In this document: positions 45,329-53,909 of the stretch, one piece after another
Layout of the letters: each line of letters opens with the position of its first letter
Position numbering within the stretch: position 1 is the stretch's first letter
Assembly: GCA_035574315.1 (NCBI GenBank)
Contig: DATLYW010000047.1
Span: 1 to 64,000, forward strand
Direction of reading: 5' to 3'
Source: Candidatus Zixiibacteriota bacterium
GTDB taxonomy: Bacteria; Desulfobacterota; Binatia; UBA9968
DNA: 64,000 nt
Notes under the pieces: model-generated
Told to the model about the DNA's origin: nothing
Database searches by the model: none
Seen by the model: the letters and a program-made list of their open reading frames with translations, nothing else
Program-made: the position numbers and the translations under genes

Positions 45329-45871
45329 TCAATCGAGCCCGAGCCCGGTGAGAGCCTTGTAGACTTTCTCCACCGCTCCTTCGGCATCCGCCCGGTGCTC
45401 CCCCGGACGGGCCCCACCGCTCGGATGGTGCGGAATCTCGACCAGCGGCAGCGTCGGCAAGCCGAAGAACTGCGCCTCGGTTCGCGCCAGTTCCATGAAG
45501 ATCGACTGGCAGAGCGTCACGGTCGGCTTGCCCCGGCGCTGCAGCTCGATAGCGTCGTGGACACTCCACGACGTGCACGACCCTCAGGCGCCCAGACCGG
45601 TGATCACCGCGTCAGCGCGTGCGCCGAGCTCCTCGACGAGCGGCCCCGGCGCGCCCTGCATGTGCGTCGGCTTGGTCCTGAACAGGACCTCGCGCGGCCC
45701 GAAGCGCTCCCGGAGCAGCTTCGCCAGCTCCTCGAACATGCTCGTCGAATTCGACTGCCCGTTGTCGATGATACCGATCACCTTGCCTTCGAGCCCGTCG
45801 AGCCGGGGCGCGGGAGCCGCTTCGCGGGGCGCGACCCGGCCTCTGGGGTCGAGAATCTTGATCGTCGCCAT
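45329..45871 (-). CDS. UGSC-type selenoprotein (in-frame UGA read as selenocysteine)
   Basis: From the ATG at 45871 (MATIKILDPRGRVAPREAAP, ribosome site GGAG), 95 codons lead to a TGA at 45584-45586, after which the same frame continues GSCTSWSVHDAIELQRRGKP to a stop at 45329. Together they give 180 residues with U-G-S-C at 96-99, the defining motif of UGSC (seleno)proteins. Upstream is GKVIGIIDNGQSNSTSMFEE and ADAVITGLGA; downstream SIFMELARTEAQFFGLPTLP. A SECIS-like stem-loop begins 11 nt after the TGA. The U-x2-C pair suggests a redox site. Split reading as two short genes would be wrong. The biochemical role of the family is not known to me. Confidence 0.88.
45553..45573 (-). promoter_or_regulatory. 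Bacterial SECIS-like stem-loop
   Basis: On the minus strand CGTCGTGG pairs perfectly with CCACGACG around the loop AGTGT. The stem starts 11 nt after the UGA and the loop 19 nt after it, with G as the second loop base. Bacterial SECIS elements are short hairpins at this distance with a G near the loop start, bound by SelB. It lies within the coding region, as bacterial SECIS must. Confidence 0.75.
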
Positions 45872-46004
45872 TTCCGTTCTCCGACAGGTGTACGCAGGTT
45901 TTCGCAACCCGTCTTTATTACAGCCACGTTCGGGCGTCAACGATTACCGTCCATCCGGCACCTCCCGGTTTCCGCTTGACCCGGCGGGAGCAAAATAATA
46001 GTTT

Positions 46005-46255
46005 GCGGGCAGCCGGCGGCGAGCAGAGAAACGCGGTCGCGCCAGGAACGCCGAGGGCGTACAGACAGGTTTCCGGTTTGCGGTGGTACTTTCACCTTGA
46101 ACGATTCAACCATTGAACCCCCGCCCTTCCGGCGGCACGGAGCGAAGCGATCGAACGGCTTGAACGCTTCGAACGCCTTTTTATTGAACCCTTGAACCCT
46201 TGAACCCTTGAACTCTTGAACCCTTGAACCCTTCAACCCCTGAACTCACACTCCG
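46005..46255. repeat. Intergenic repeat modules with a regular TTGAACCC octamer array
   Basis: Contains GCAGCCGGCGGCGAGCAGAG with CGCGCCAGGAACGCCGAGG (module shared with 39838-39895), then CGGCACGGAGCGAAGCGATC, and at 46186-46249 eight octamers of the form TTGAACCC, the last two varied (TTCAACCC, CTGAACTC). It fills the divergent spacer between the selenoprotein and cupin genes. Confidence 0.8.
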
Positions 46256-46268
46256 TCGGAGGTCCGCA

Positions 46269-46664
46269 ATGGAAAACGAAGTCAAGCCGTTCAGGTACGA
46301 GCGGCCCGAGTTCGACGGGCCGAAAAAATCGGTTCTCGCGTGCAGCACCGACCTGATGCGCGTGCACGTTCAGGTGGTGAAAACCGGGGGCGAGAACAAC
46401 CTCCACAGCCATCCGGCCGAGGACGCCTTCTGGCTGGTGCTGAACGGCGCCGTGCGCTTCTACGGCGAGGGCGATCGCCTCATCGGCGAGTACCGCAAGA
46501 ACGAGGGCATCCTGATCCCGCGTGGCTTCAAGTACTGGTTCGAGAGCGCGGGCGACGAGCCGCTCGAGATCATCCGCATCGGCGCGCGCGACCCGTCGAA
46601 GGAGCTCAAGCGCGTGAACGCCGCGCCGCTGCGCGAGTGGATGACGCAGCGCGGCGGATTCTGA
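46269..46664 (+). CDS. Cupin-domain protein, 131 aa
   Basis: ATG at 46269 after GGAGGTCC. The cupin motif 1 reads GGENNLHSHPAEDAFWLVLN and motif 2 EGILIPRGFKYWFESAGDEP, with His in the metal positions. Single small cupins bind metal and act as dioxygenases, isomerases or binding proteins. It lies next to an amidohydrolase (convergent). No more specific role can be assigned. Confidence 0.8.
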   Translation: MENEVKPFRYERPEFDGPKKSVLACSTDLMRVHVQVVKTGGENNLHSHPAEDAFWLVLNGAVRFYGEGDRLIGEYRKNEGILIPRGFKYWFESAGDEPLEIIRIGARDPSKELKRVNAAPLREWMTQRGGF

Positions 46665-46686
46665 GCGCGCGCGCCCGCCGGAGCGC

Positions 46687-47769
46687 TCACAGGCCGTAGA
46701 GCGCCTTCGGGTTGTCGTAGAGGATCTTCCGCACGGCGGACTGCGGAATCTCGCCGCGGTCCGCCCTTGCCTGCAGCAGCTTTCGAAACTCCAGCTCCAT
46801 CGACGGGTCGCGGTGCGTGTAGTCGGACCCGACGACCAGGTTGTCCTCGCCGATATAGCTCAGCAGATACGGAAGATCCTCGTCCACCTGGCAGGCGACG
46901 TAGATGCGGTTGTCGCGGAAGAGGTTGCCGGAGAGCTGCGTGCGCGGCCCCGAGAGAACGCTCACCCGGTCGCGGTTGGCCTTCACCCGGCGGCGCACGT
47001 CGTAGTCGACGAACGGCACCCACGACGCCCCCGCCTCGATGCACGCGAAGCGCAGCCGCGGGTAGCGCTGCGCAACGTTGTTCACGATCAGCGACTCGAT
47101 GCCGTGGACCGCCGCGAGCTTGGTCCGCATGAACTGGCCGAGCGTGAACTCCCGCGCAGGGGAGAAATCGGGAATCCCCGAGCCGGTGTGAAAGCAGATC
47201 GGGAGCCCGAGGCGCTCCGCCTCCTCGTAGAGCGGAAAGAAATAGGGATCGGCCGGCCATTTCCCCGCTTCGCGGTCCCCCTTCTTGAGCACGCCGCAGG
47301 CGCCGTGCTCTTTCGCGAAGCGCAGCTCCTCGAGCGCCGCGCCCATGTCCAGCAGCGGCGGGACGCAAATCCAGCGCAGCCTGCCTCCCGAGCGGCCGCA
47401 CCGGTCCGCGAGCCAGCGGTTGTAGCTGCGCCGCAGCGCCGTGGCGACCTCGGGCCGTTCGGTGGCCTCCATCAGGAAGAGCGTGGGATAGATCACCTGA
47501 ATATCGGTCTGCAGACGGTCCATGTGCTCGAGCCGGACGCCGACGTCCAGCAGCTCGCGCGCCTCGACCACGGTTCCCGACTCCTCGTCGCCCCGGATGA
47601 AGCGCAGCTGGCGCCGCCCGTCGATCAGCCAGTAGCGTGTGGGCGGCAGGTTGGGGTTCGGGTTGTCGGGATACTGCGTCGTCGGCTTGAACCCGAGCTC
47701 GGATTCCCTGAGGTATTCCCACGTATCCTCGGTCTCGTCGACGTGAGTGTCGGCGTCGATGATCTGCAT
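46687..47769 (-). CDS. Amidohydrolase family 2 metallo-hydrolase/decarboxylase
   Basis: The ATG at 47769 (MQIIDADTHVDETEDTWEYL) is used because AAAGGAT precedes it; the frame stays open to 47832. The metal motif D-x-D-x-H is DADTH at 5-9. Later elements are RLGLPICFHTGSGIPDFSPA, RLRFACIEAGASWVPFVDYD and NLVVGSDYTHRDPSMELEFR, giving the His and Asp ligands of the TIM barrel. This is the ACMSD/gamma-resorcylate decarboxylase group, acting on aromatic or dicarboxylic substrates. It is 59 bp downstream of the ThDP enzyme gene and may act after it. Confidence 0.87.
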   Translation of the reverse strand: MQIIDADTHVDETEDTWEYLRESELGFKPTTQYPDNPNPNLPPTRYWLIDGRRQLRFIRGDEESGTVVEARELLDVGVRLEHMDRLQTDIQVIYPTLFLMEATERPEVATALRRSYNRWLADRCGRSGGRLRWICVPPLLDMGAALEELRFAKEHGACGVLKKGDREAGKWPADPYFFPLYEEAERLGLPICFHTGSGIPDFSPAREFTLGQFMRTKLAAVHGIESLIVNNVAQRYPRLRFACIEAGASWVPFVDYDVRRRVKANRDRVSVLSGPRTQLSGNLFRDNRIYVACQVDEDLPYLLSYIGEDNLVVGSDYTHRDPSMELEFRKLLQARADRGEIPQSAVRKILYDNPKALYGL

Positions 47770-47828
47770 CGCCGGATCCTTTCTCGAAGACTTTTCTCGA
47801 TTCAAACCGCGAGCGCCACGAGCCCGCG

Positions 47829-49484
47829 TCATTCTCCCTGGAGCCGCCTGCCGGCGAGCTCGGACAGCGTCGCCGCGGGCGTGACGTGCTCGAAATCGGT
47901 CACGACCTCGATCAGCGCCGACCCCTCGGCGGCGATCGCCTTCCTGAGCGCCGGAAGAAAATCTTCGTCGCGCTCGACCTTCAAGCCCAGCGCCCCGTAG
48001 GCCGCTCCCAGAGCGGCGAAGTCCGGATTCCTCAGCTCAGTCCCGTAGGGCCGGCCCGGAAACATCGCGTGCTGGTGCATGCGGATCGAGTTGTAGCCCT
48101 CGTTGTTGTACACGATCGCAATCACTTTCACCCCGTATTGCCGGGCCGTGGCCATTTCCTGGCCGGTCATCAGGAAGCCGCCGTCCCCGACGTGCGCGAC
48201 CACCACGCGCCCGGGGTGCGCGAGCCTCGCCGCCACGGCGGAGGGAACTCCCGGCCCCATGCAGCCCAGCGTCGGCGAGACGTAGGAGTTCGGGTGGTCG
48301 AACTCGAGATAGCGCTGCGGCCACTGGCCGAAGCTGCCGGCGTCCGTCGCCGTGATGGAGTCGGCGGGAAGCGCCGCCTTGAGGCCCGCCATGACGCGCT
48401 CCATCGAGACGCGCCGCGTGGGCCGCTCGGGAGGGGCGCTGTAGCGCTTCTGGGCCGCGTGGTACTCGGCGATCCACGCGGCGCGTCCCTCGTCCGGCGC
48501 CGACGCCGGTTGCCGCAGCGCCGCGGCGAGCGCTGCCCGCGCGTCGGAGACGACGGCGATCTCGGGACGCGCGTTCTGGCCGATGATCTCTCCGTCCGCG
48601 TCGATCTGGACGAACGGCTGGCCCGGACGGGGAAGGGAAAAACCGGCGGTCGTCTGCTGGTTGAGCCGGCAACCGATCACGACGAGCAGGTCGGCCTCGT
48701 CCCGCAGCAGCCGCCGGGCGCCCTCGTTCCCGGTGGAAAGGTTGCCGGCGTAATTGGGGTGGTTGTTGGGAAAAGCGTCCTGGCGCTTGTACGAGGTGAG
48801 GACGGGGATCTGGAATTTCTCGGAGAAATCGATCAGCTCCTGCCACGCGCCGGCATACTGGGTGCCCGAGCCGGCGACGATCACGGGCTTGCGCGCCGAG
48901 CGGATACGGCCGACCATCGCCTCGATCAGCGCCGGGTCCGCCCCGGGACGCGCCGGCGGGTAGGGAGGAACTATCGGGATGTCCGCTTCCGTCTCCAGCA
49001 CGTCGCGCGGCAGCGAGACGACCACCGGCCCCGGGCGGCCGCTGCGCGCCACGTGAAAGGCCCGCGCCATGACGCGCGCAATCTGGCGCGCGTCGTTCAC
49101 CTCGACGACCCACTTGGCGATGCCGCCGAAAAAACGCCCGTAGTCGATCTCCTGTCCCGCCTCGCGCCCGCGGGCGGCGCGCGCGACCTGGCCGACGAGC
49201 AGCACCAGAGGGGCCGAGTCGTAGCGGGCGCTGTGCACCGCGATGCTCGCGTTCGCCGCCCCCGGACCGCGGGTCACGAGGCAAACTCCGGTGGCGCGGG
49301 CGGACTTGGCGTAGCCTTCGGCCATGAAACAGGCGCCGCTTTCGTGGCGGGCGGTGATCAGGCGGACGTCGGCCATGCCGTACAGGCCGTCGATGACGGC
49401 GATGTGGCTTTCGCCGGGAACACAGAAAACGTACCGCACGCCTTCGTTGCGAAGGCACTGAGCTACAGCGTGACCGCCCAGCAT
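47829..49484 (-). CDS. Thiamine-diphosphate enzyme, acetolactate-synthase-like
   Basis: The start at 49484 (MLGGHAVAQCLRNEGVRYVF) follows AGAAAGG. The proton-relay Glu is E25 in CVPGESH, and the ThDP/Mg motif runs from GDGGFLMTGQEMATARQYGV to IVYNNEGYN near 433-465. The three domains (PYR, central, PP) are complete in 551 residues: VCLVTRGPGAANASIAVHSA, RPGPVVVSLPRDVLETEADI, and TDAGSFGQWPQRYLEFDHPN. It may be acetolactate synthase, benzoylformate decarboxylase-like or oxalyl-CoA decarboxylase-like. There is no small regulatory subunit, so a catabolic role is more likely. Confidence 0.88.
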   Translation of the reverse strand: MLGGHAVAQCLRNEGVRYVFCVPGESHIAVIDGLYGMADVRLITARHESGACFMAEGYAKSARATGVCLVTRGPGAANASIAVHSARYDSAPLVLLVGQVARAARGREAGQEIDYGRFFGGIAKWVVEVNDARQIARVMARAFHVARSGRPGPVVVSLPRDVLETEADIPIVPPYPPARPGADPALIEAMVGRIRSARKPVIVAGSGTQYAGAWQELIDFSEKFQIPVLTSYKRQDAFPNNHPNYAGNLSTGNEGARRLLRDEADLLVVIGCRLNQQTTAGFSLPRPGQPFVQIDADGEIIGQNARPEIAVVSDARAALAAALRQPASAPDEGRAAWIAEYHAAQKRYSAPPERPTRRVSMERVMAGLKAALPADSITATDAGSFGQWPQRYLEFDHPNSYVSPTLGCMGPGVPSAVAARLAHPGRVVVAHVGDGGFLMTGQEMATARQYGVKVIAIVYNNEGYNSIRMHQHAMFPGRPYGTELRNPDFAALGAAYGALGLKVERDEDFLPALRKAIAAEGSALIEVVTDFEHVTPAATLSELAGRRLQGE

Positions 49485-49598
49485 GGCCTTTCTCTCTATA
49501 CCGACGCTCGGCCGGATTTCAAACGCCGCGGAGGCTTGACAAGAGCGGCCGGACGGCCCTAAACGGAATCCTGGCGCCGAACGGCTCAGGAGGAACTT

Positions 49599-49988
49599 AT
49601 GTTCGAAATCAAGGGACTGAGGACTCTCGCCATGAGCGTCAAGGACCTCGATCGGTCCGTCGACTTCTACACCCGGATCCTGGGCGGCCAGATCACCCGC
49701 AGGGTCGAGCCCACCGGCGAGCAGGCGCGCGCCGGGCAGGTAAGAGAGATCGATGTCAGGCTCGGGAATTTCGAGGTGCACCTGTTCGACGGTTCGGTCC
49801 GGCCGCGCGAGGTCGACCCGCACCACACGCTGAACATCCCGTGGCAGGAGCAGGATCGGGCGCTGAACGCGCTCAGGGACGCCGGCGCGACGATCGAGAA
49901 GGTCCGCCAGCACCGCGACGGCAAGGGCTACTCGATCAACGTCTTCGACCCGGACGGCAACCGCTGGGAGCTGTCGTTCAACGCGTAG
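49599..49988 (+). CDS. VOC-family (glyoxalase/dioxygenase) protein
   Basis: ATG at 49599 with AGGAGGAAC. The 129-residue protein is one vicinal-oxygen-chelate module: LRTLAMSVKDLDRSVDFYTR at the N-terminus and GYSINVFDPDGNRWELSFNA at the C-terminus, with His and Glu metal positions. It starts 115 bp beyond the divergent ThDP gene. The substrate is not known. Confidence 0.88.
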   Translation: MFEIKGLRTLAMSVKDLDRSVDFYTRILGGQITRRVEPTGEQARAGQVREIDVRLGNFEVHLFDGSVRPREVDPHHTLNIPWQEQDRALNALRDAGATIEKVRQHRDGKGYSINVFDPDGNRWELSFNA

Positions 49989-50003
49989 GCGACACGCCGG
50001 AGC

Positions 50004-50876
50004 TCAGGGACGCACATCTGCGGGAACGTCCTGGACCGCCGGGCCGGTCTTGCTCGCCACCTCGGCGGTCCATCGCATGACCTCGTCGCGCGCGGCGTAA
50101 GGCGCGTCCAGATGGCCGGAATCCGGTTCGTGAAGCTTCGTGAGCGGGTTTGCGGGAAGATAACCGAACATTTCCTCTCTGGCCTTGAGCAACGCCGGGT
50201 AATCCCCCGTGGGTACGACGTACAACACCGGAACTCGCGGGTTCATTGCTTTCACCGCCTTCGGCAGGTTCATCGCGCCGTCGGGGTCGAACCAGCTGAG
50301 GAAGGTCTCGGCGCTGGTGGCGATGGGATAGACGCCTCTCGAGCCTTCGTAGTCCATGAACCCGGTCTTTTCACCGCCTTTGCCTTCGGCGATGAGCCTG
50401 CGCGCGCGGTCCACCGATTCGCCGAGCTTTTCCCGGAAGATGGCGCTGTTGACGCTCCCGCCCGGAGCGATCGCGATGACCCCGTCGACGGGATGCCTGC
50501 CGCCGAAGTAGAGCGCGAACAGCGCTCCCTGACTGTGCCCGGCGACGAACAGCCTCTTCGCCCCCCGGATGCGCAGAGCGTCGAGCGCGGCCCGGACTTC
50601 CGCTTCCGCGGCGGCCACGTTCACATCGTAACCGCGCCTCCCCGACCAGGGCATTTCCAAATTGGCGACGAGGTAGCCCCTTTGTGCGAGCGCGGCGGCG
50701 AGGCTCGAGACGTACTTCGCGGGCGACCCTCCCTTGCCGTGCATGACGACTATGCCGATCTCCGGCGCCGGCGATTGCCCGGCGGATATACGAGGTGTGG
50801 CTGCGGCGACAACGGCCAGGGCCAGCGCCGCTCCCAAGCGCCATCTTCCTTCTCCCGTGGGGGTCAGGTCTAGCAT
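50004..50876 (-). CDS. Secreted alpha/beta hydrolase
   Basis: A signal peptide (LGAALALAVVAAATPRISAG) precedes a hydrolase fold with IGIVVMHGKGGSPAKYVSSL, the nucleophile elbow RLFVAGHSQGALFALYFGGR, and a late HEPDSGHLDAPYAARDEV with the His. It resembles DUF3530/dienelactone-type esterases. The 290-residue product is predicted periplasmic. It is followed in the same direction by the gene upstream at 50884, only 7 bp away. Confidence 0.78.
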   Translation of the reverse strand: MLDLTPTGEGRWRLGAALALAVVAAATPRISAGQSPAPEIGIVVMHGKGGSPAKYVSSLAAALAQRGYLVANLEMPWSGRRGYDVNVAAAEAEVRAALDALRIRGAKRLFVAGHSQGALFALYFGGRHPVDGVIAIAPGGSVNSAIFREKLGESVDRARRLIAEGKGGEKTGFMDYEGSRGVYPIATSAETFLSWFDPDGAMNLPKAVKAMNPRVPVLYVVPTGDYPALLKAREEMFGYLPANPLTKLHEPDSGHLDAPYAARDEVMRWTAEVASKTGPAVQDVPADVRP

Positions 50877-50883
50877 CGTAGCA

Positions 50884-51642
50884 CTAACGCGCGTTCACCA
50901 GCGGGAGCCTGACTTCGGTTTCCGCTCCGCTGAGCGGATCGCGGCCGATCACCACCAGGGTTATCTTATCCAGCGGCCTGTCGGATCCTTCCGGGAACTT
51001 GAAGTAGACGAAGCCTCCCGTTTTCCGGCCGGGCGGCACCGGCGCCTGCTGCAGCTCCATCGTCTCGAACCGTAACGGGATCTGTTTTCTGTCGTAATCG
51101 ATCGCGTATTGTCTTTTTTCTCGTTCCTGGGCCAGATTGCAATCCGGATTGCCGAGACAGTGGAACCAATGAGACATGAAAACCACCACCCCGGCGGGAT
51201 TCAAAATCAAGACGCCGTACGCGATGTCCTGGGCCCGGACGCGCCTGTCGAATTCGACGGCCGTCGACATGTCGGCCGCTTCCTTGGCCAGCAGGCGCAC
51301 CAACGGCCGTCCGTCGAGAAAGGCGCGGACTGCGTCCCGCTCGATGACATGGTCCCGGGAACCGCTGTTTACCAGCGTGACCAGCAGAGCCAGCACGCCG
51401 TAAGCGGCGAGATCGGCGTCGAAAACCTCGCGCGACTTCTCTTTTGAGACGAACTCCTCAACCGAAATCTCGAGCCCGTCGTGGACGGCCCTGACCGTAG
51501 GTGCTCTGTTGTTCAGGTCGAACGCCCGGTAAATAGCCAACGGAGGGGATTGCAGGCGGATCGGCGCAGGCGGGCCGCACGCGGAGAGCAGAAGAACCGG
51601 AACCGCAGTTCCAAACCGAAAGAGGCCTCTCACCGGCTGCAC
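50884..51642 (-). CDS. Lipoprotein, unknown function (252 aa)
   Basis: A lipobox LLLSAC near residue 22 marks a type II signal peptide. The mature part alternates strands and helices (GLEISVEEFVSKEKSREVFD, LLVTLVNSGSRDHVIERDAV) and ends LTLVVIGRDPLSGAETEVRLP-like text in which LVVIGRDPLSGAETEVRLPL is seen. It resembles proteins with an immunoglobulin-like accessory domain. No catalytic motif is visible. It is directly upstream of the secreted hydrolase gene and likely cotranscribed. Confidence 0.6.
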   Translation of the reverse strand: MQPVRGLFRFGTAVPVLLLSACGPPAPIRLQSPPLAIYRAFDLNNRAPTVRAVHDGLEISVEEFVSKEKSREVFDADLAAYGVLALLVTLVNSGSRDHVIERDAVRAFLDGRPLVRLLAKEAADMSTAVEFDRRVRAQDIAYGVLILNPAGVVVFMSHWFHCLGNPDCNLAQEREKRQYAIDYDRKQIPLRFETMELQQAPVPPGRKTGGFVYFKFPEGSDRPLDKITLVVIGRDPLSGAETEVRLPLVNAR

Positions 51643-51681
51643 CCCCGCTTTGCAAGCTCGCGCCGCACGATCGGAGACCGA

Positions 51682-52046
51682 TCAGCCACGCGTTTTTCGC
51701 CCCGGCTTCATCTCTAAGAGACTTACCGCTCTTTTTTTCATCTTCCCGTTGATAAATTCCTCAACCGAAACCCCGGGTAGCGGTTCCACCCAGAGATCGT
51801 CATCAATCTGCCTTATGGCACCGCCGGGAAACACTTCTCTTGCGTTGACCGCCTCACGCGCCGAGGCCTCGCTGCCGTGTCTTCAGCCTCACACATGATC
51901 AGATAGCACGGGGCGCCTTTCCGAATCCGACTGATATGCTCCGTTCTTTCCCGACGCCCGTGCTCGTGAGGCCCAAGCCTGTGCGAGACACCGCGGAGAA
52001 TGCGGACCCACAACTTCTTGTCGTCGGTTCGGAGGTATCCCGCCAT
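51682..52046 (-). pseudogene. Small unknown gene with an apparent frameshift
   Basis: From the ATG at 52046 one frame reads MAGYLRTDDKKLWVRILRGV followed by SHRLGPHEHGRRERTEHISR, up to about 51870. After that the protein-like reading is in another frame: ASAREAVNAREVFPGGAIRQ, then IDDDLWVEPLPGVSVEEFIN, with a stop at 51682. The total length (365 nt) is not a multiple of three, so one insertion or deletion separates the halves near 51850-51880. It may be a recently broken gene, a sequencing indel or a programmed shift. I do not recognise the family. Confidence 0.45.
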
Positions 52047-52185
52047 ACTCTCATACTCTCAGGAAAATAGCCCCGTCGGCATCCCGTACTGCACCCCAGG
52101 ACCAACGAAAATTAACGAGCGGGGCTCCAAGACTTTCGAAAAATGATTTTTGCGTCATTTTGCGACGACCTTTCGCCTTCTGGTT

Positions 52186-52596
52186 TCAGGCGGGATTTTC
52201 TTGTCTTTCCGCGAGGCTGTCAAGGAGTTTGCCGCGCCGTTTGTCGAGATATTCGTAGAAAACGTCGAAAACCGCGGAGGCGCGTCCCGGCCGCACGGTA
52301 TCGTCCTTGTGAGCCAAGGCGATCCCGGTGATCAAACGCTCGATGCCGGCGGTTTCCTGTCGGCCGAATTTCGCGGCTTCGAGGTCGATACCGTAACGAT
52401 CTCGGGACGGCACGCGGCGCTCGATCGCCGACCCCGAAACGTTGCAGAAGGACCTCGAAGGGTTTTGCAGCCGGCGCCAGATCTCGACCCGGAAATACCT
52501 GGGCCTGGGCGGGATCGGATGGAAAAGAAGAAGCCAGGCCGGTTCGGGTTGCCTCCGACCTTCATGGGTTGTGTCACGATGGATTCTTGTATACAA
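52186..52596 (-). CDS. Possible hypothetical gene or remnant (136 aa), weak
   Basis: In the 632-bp spacer before the MFS gene, this frame has a coding-like C-terminal part (ASAVFDVFYEYLDKRRGKLL then DSLAERQENPA). The N-terminal third is Pro/Arg-rich and not convincing, and no ribosome site is clear. The rest of the spacer (52047-52185 and 52597-52678) shows nothing else. It may be a degraded gene. Confidence 0.25.
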   Translation of the reverse strand: MYTRIHRDTTHEGRRQPEPAWLLLFHPIPPRPRYFRVEIWRRLQNPSRSFCNVSGSAIERRVPSRDRYGIDLEAAKFGRQETAGIERLITGIALAHKDDTVRPGRASAVFDVFYEYLDKRRGKLLDSLAERQENPA

Positions 52597-52678
52597 GGGT
52601 CAATTGCTAAACCAGCCCGGCAGCCGATGACGAAGGCATTCCCCGTGGCATTCCAGGCTGCTTTTCGGGAAGGGGCGG

Positions 52679-53890
52679 ATGAACAGCTTTCTCACCCCAT
52701 TCGTCGTCCTGCTTCTCGCCAGCCTGCTTTCACGATTCAGCTATCAAATGGCACGGAGCCCCGTGCTGCCGCGCTTTGCCCAGGATCTCGGTTCGTCGCC
52801 GGAATTGATCGGTCTGATCGTCGCCGCTTCGACGATCACCGGAATTTTCATCAAGCTTCCCGCCGGGGCGCTCTCCGACGTTCTCGGCCGCAGGCGGATG
52901 ATGCTCCTGGGATGTCTTTTCTTCGCCCTGCCGCCTTTCCTTTACCCCTTTATCACGAATCCCGCGACCCTTCTCGTCTTGCGCTTCGTCCATGGTCTTG
53001 CGACCGCGATCTTTTCGCCGGTCGCGTCGGCGTACATCGCCGACCTCTTTCAAAGAGCGCGCGGGGAGAAACTCGGCTGGTTCGCCTCGGCGACGGATAT
53101 CGGCGCCACCCTGGGTCCTCTGGTCGGCGGTTTCGTGCTGTTTTCGACGGCCAGCTACGCGACGACCTATCTGACCGTCGGCGCCCTGGGTTTTCTTCCT
53201 TTGCTGATCGTGCTGCGTCTTCCGGCCGAGGAAGTTCGTGAGGAGCCGAAACAAGGCCGGCCGGCGCGATGGCGGGAATTCAAAAAGGGCATCCTCGAGG
53301 TCTCGTCGAGCCGGCTGGTCATCATCGCGTCGGCCCTGGAAGCGGCCATGTACGTCGGCTACGGGGCGTTTCTCGGCTTCTTTCCGATTTACGCTGAAGA
53401 GATCGGCTACAACGACGCCGCGATCGGTTCGATCATGGGCGCCCAGCTCGCAACCACGATGGCCGGGAAACCGCTCGGCGGCTGGCTGTCCGACCGTTTC
53501 GGCCGAAAGCCGGTGATCCTCACAGGCATTCTCCTCTGCTCCGCTACCGTTCCGCTGATCATGCGCAGCGAGACTTTTCCCGCTCTCGTTGCTCTCTCTT
53601 GTCTCTTCGGTCTTGGCGTGGCGACGGTGACGCCTTCCACGACGGCGCTCGTCGCCGATCTGGCCAGGAAAGGACGCATGGGCTCGGCCATGGGCGTCTT
53701 CGGAACCATCTGGGACACGGGCGAAGCCGCGGGACCGATTCTCGCCGGGGTGCTGATCGCGTCGTTCAGTTATTTCAACGGCTTTCTCGTCATCGCGGCT
53801 CTTATGGTCGGGGTGGCCGGGATTTTCGCGCTGGCGGTCAAAGACCCGCTGGAAACGCAGCCGGGGCAAGCCAGGGCCGAGCCAGTGTGA
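52679..53890 (+). CDS. Major facilitator superfamily transporter
   Basis: ATG at 52679 after GGAAGGGGCGG. Twelve membrane helices in 403 residues; the loop between helices 2 and 3 has GALSDVLGRRRMMLLGCLFF, and the second half repeats it as GGWLSDRFGRKPVILTGILL, typical of drug/H+ antiporters. It ends LAVKDPLETQPGQARAEPV. It heads a four-gene run with a Rieske protein, a lectin-fold protein and a cupin. Probably exports or imports the substrate of that pathway. Confidence 0.9.
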   Translation: MNSFLTPFVVLLLASLLSRFSYQMARSPVLPRFAQDLGSSPELIGLIVAASTITGIFIKLPAGALSDVLGRRRMMLLGCLFFALPPFLYPFITNPATLLVLRFVHGLATAIFSPVASAYIADLFQRARGEKLGWFASATDIGATLGPLVGGFVLFSTASYATTYLTVGALGFLPLLIVLRLPAEEVREEPKQGRPARWREFKKGILEVSSSRLVIIASALEAAMYVGYGAFLGFFPIYAEEIGYNDAAIGSIMGAQLATTMAGKPLGGWLSDRFGRKPVILTGILLCSATVPLIMRSETFPALVALSCLFGLGVATVTPSTTALVADLARKGRMGSAMGVFGTIWDTGEAAGPILAGVLIASFSYFNGFLVIAALMVGVAGIFALAVKDPLETQPGQARAEPV

Positions 53891-53909
53891 TAAAGAAGAG
53901 CGACGACTT

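Noticed and set aside
42010..45351. An 1113-codon plus-strand open frame
   Set aside because: It spans the antisense of three well-supported genes (dehydrogenase, HCHL-like, UGSC partner) and has no coherent domain.
45584..45940. Treating the selenoprotein as a frameshifted or truncated pseudogene
   Set aside because: The frame is unchanged across the TGA, the U-G-S-C motif is in place and a SECIS-like hairpin follows, so recoding is the simpler explanation.
46186..46249. Low-complexity open frames through the octamer arrays (Phe-Lys-Gly-Ser-like repeats)
   Set aside because: Octamers cycle through frames and give repetitive peptides without ribosome sites; they are repeats, not genes.
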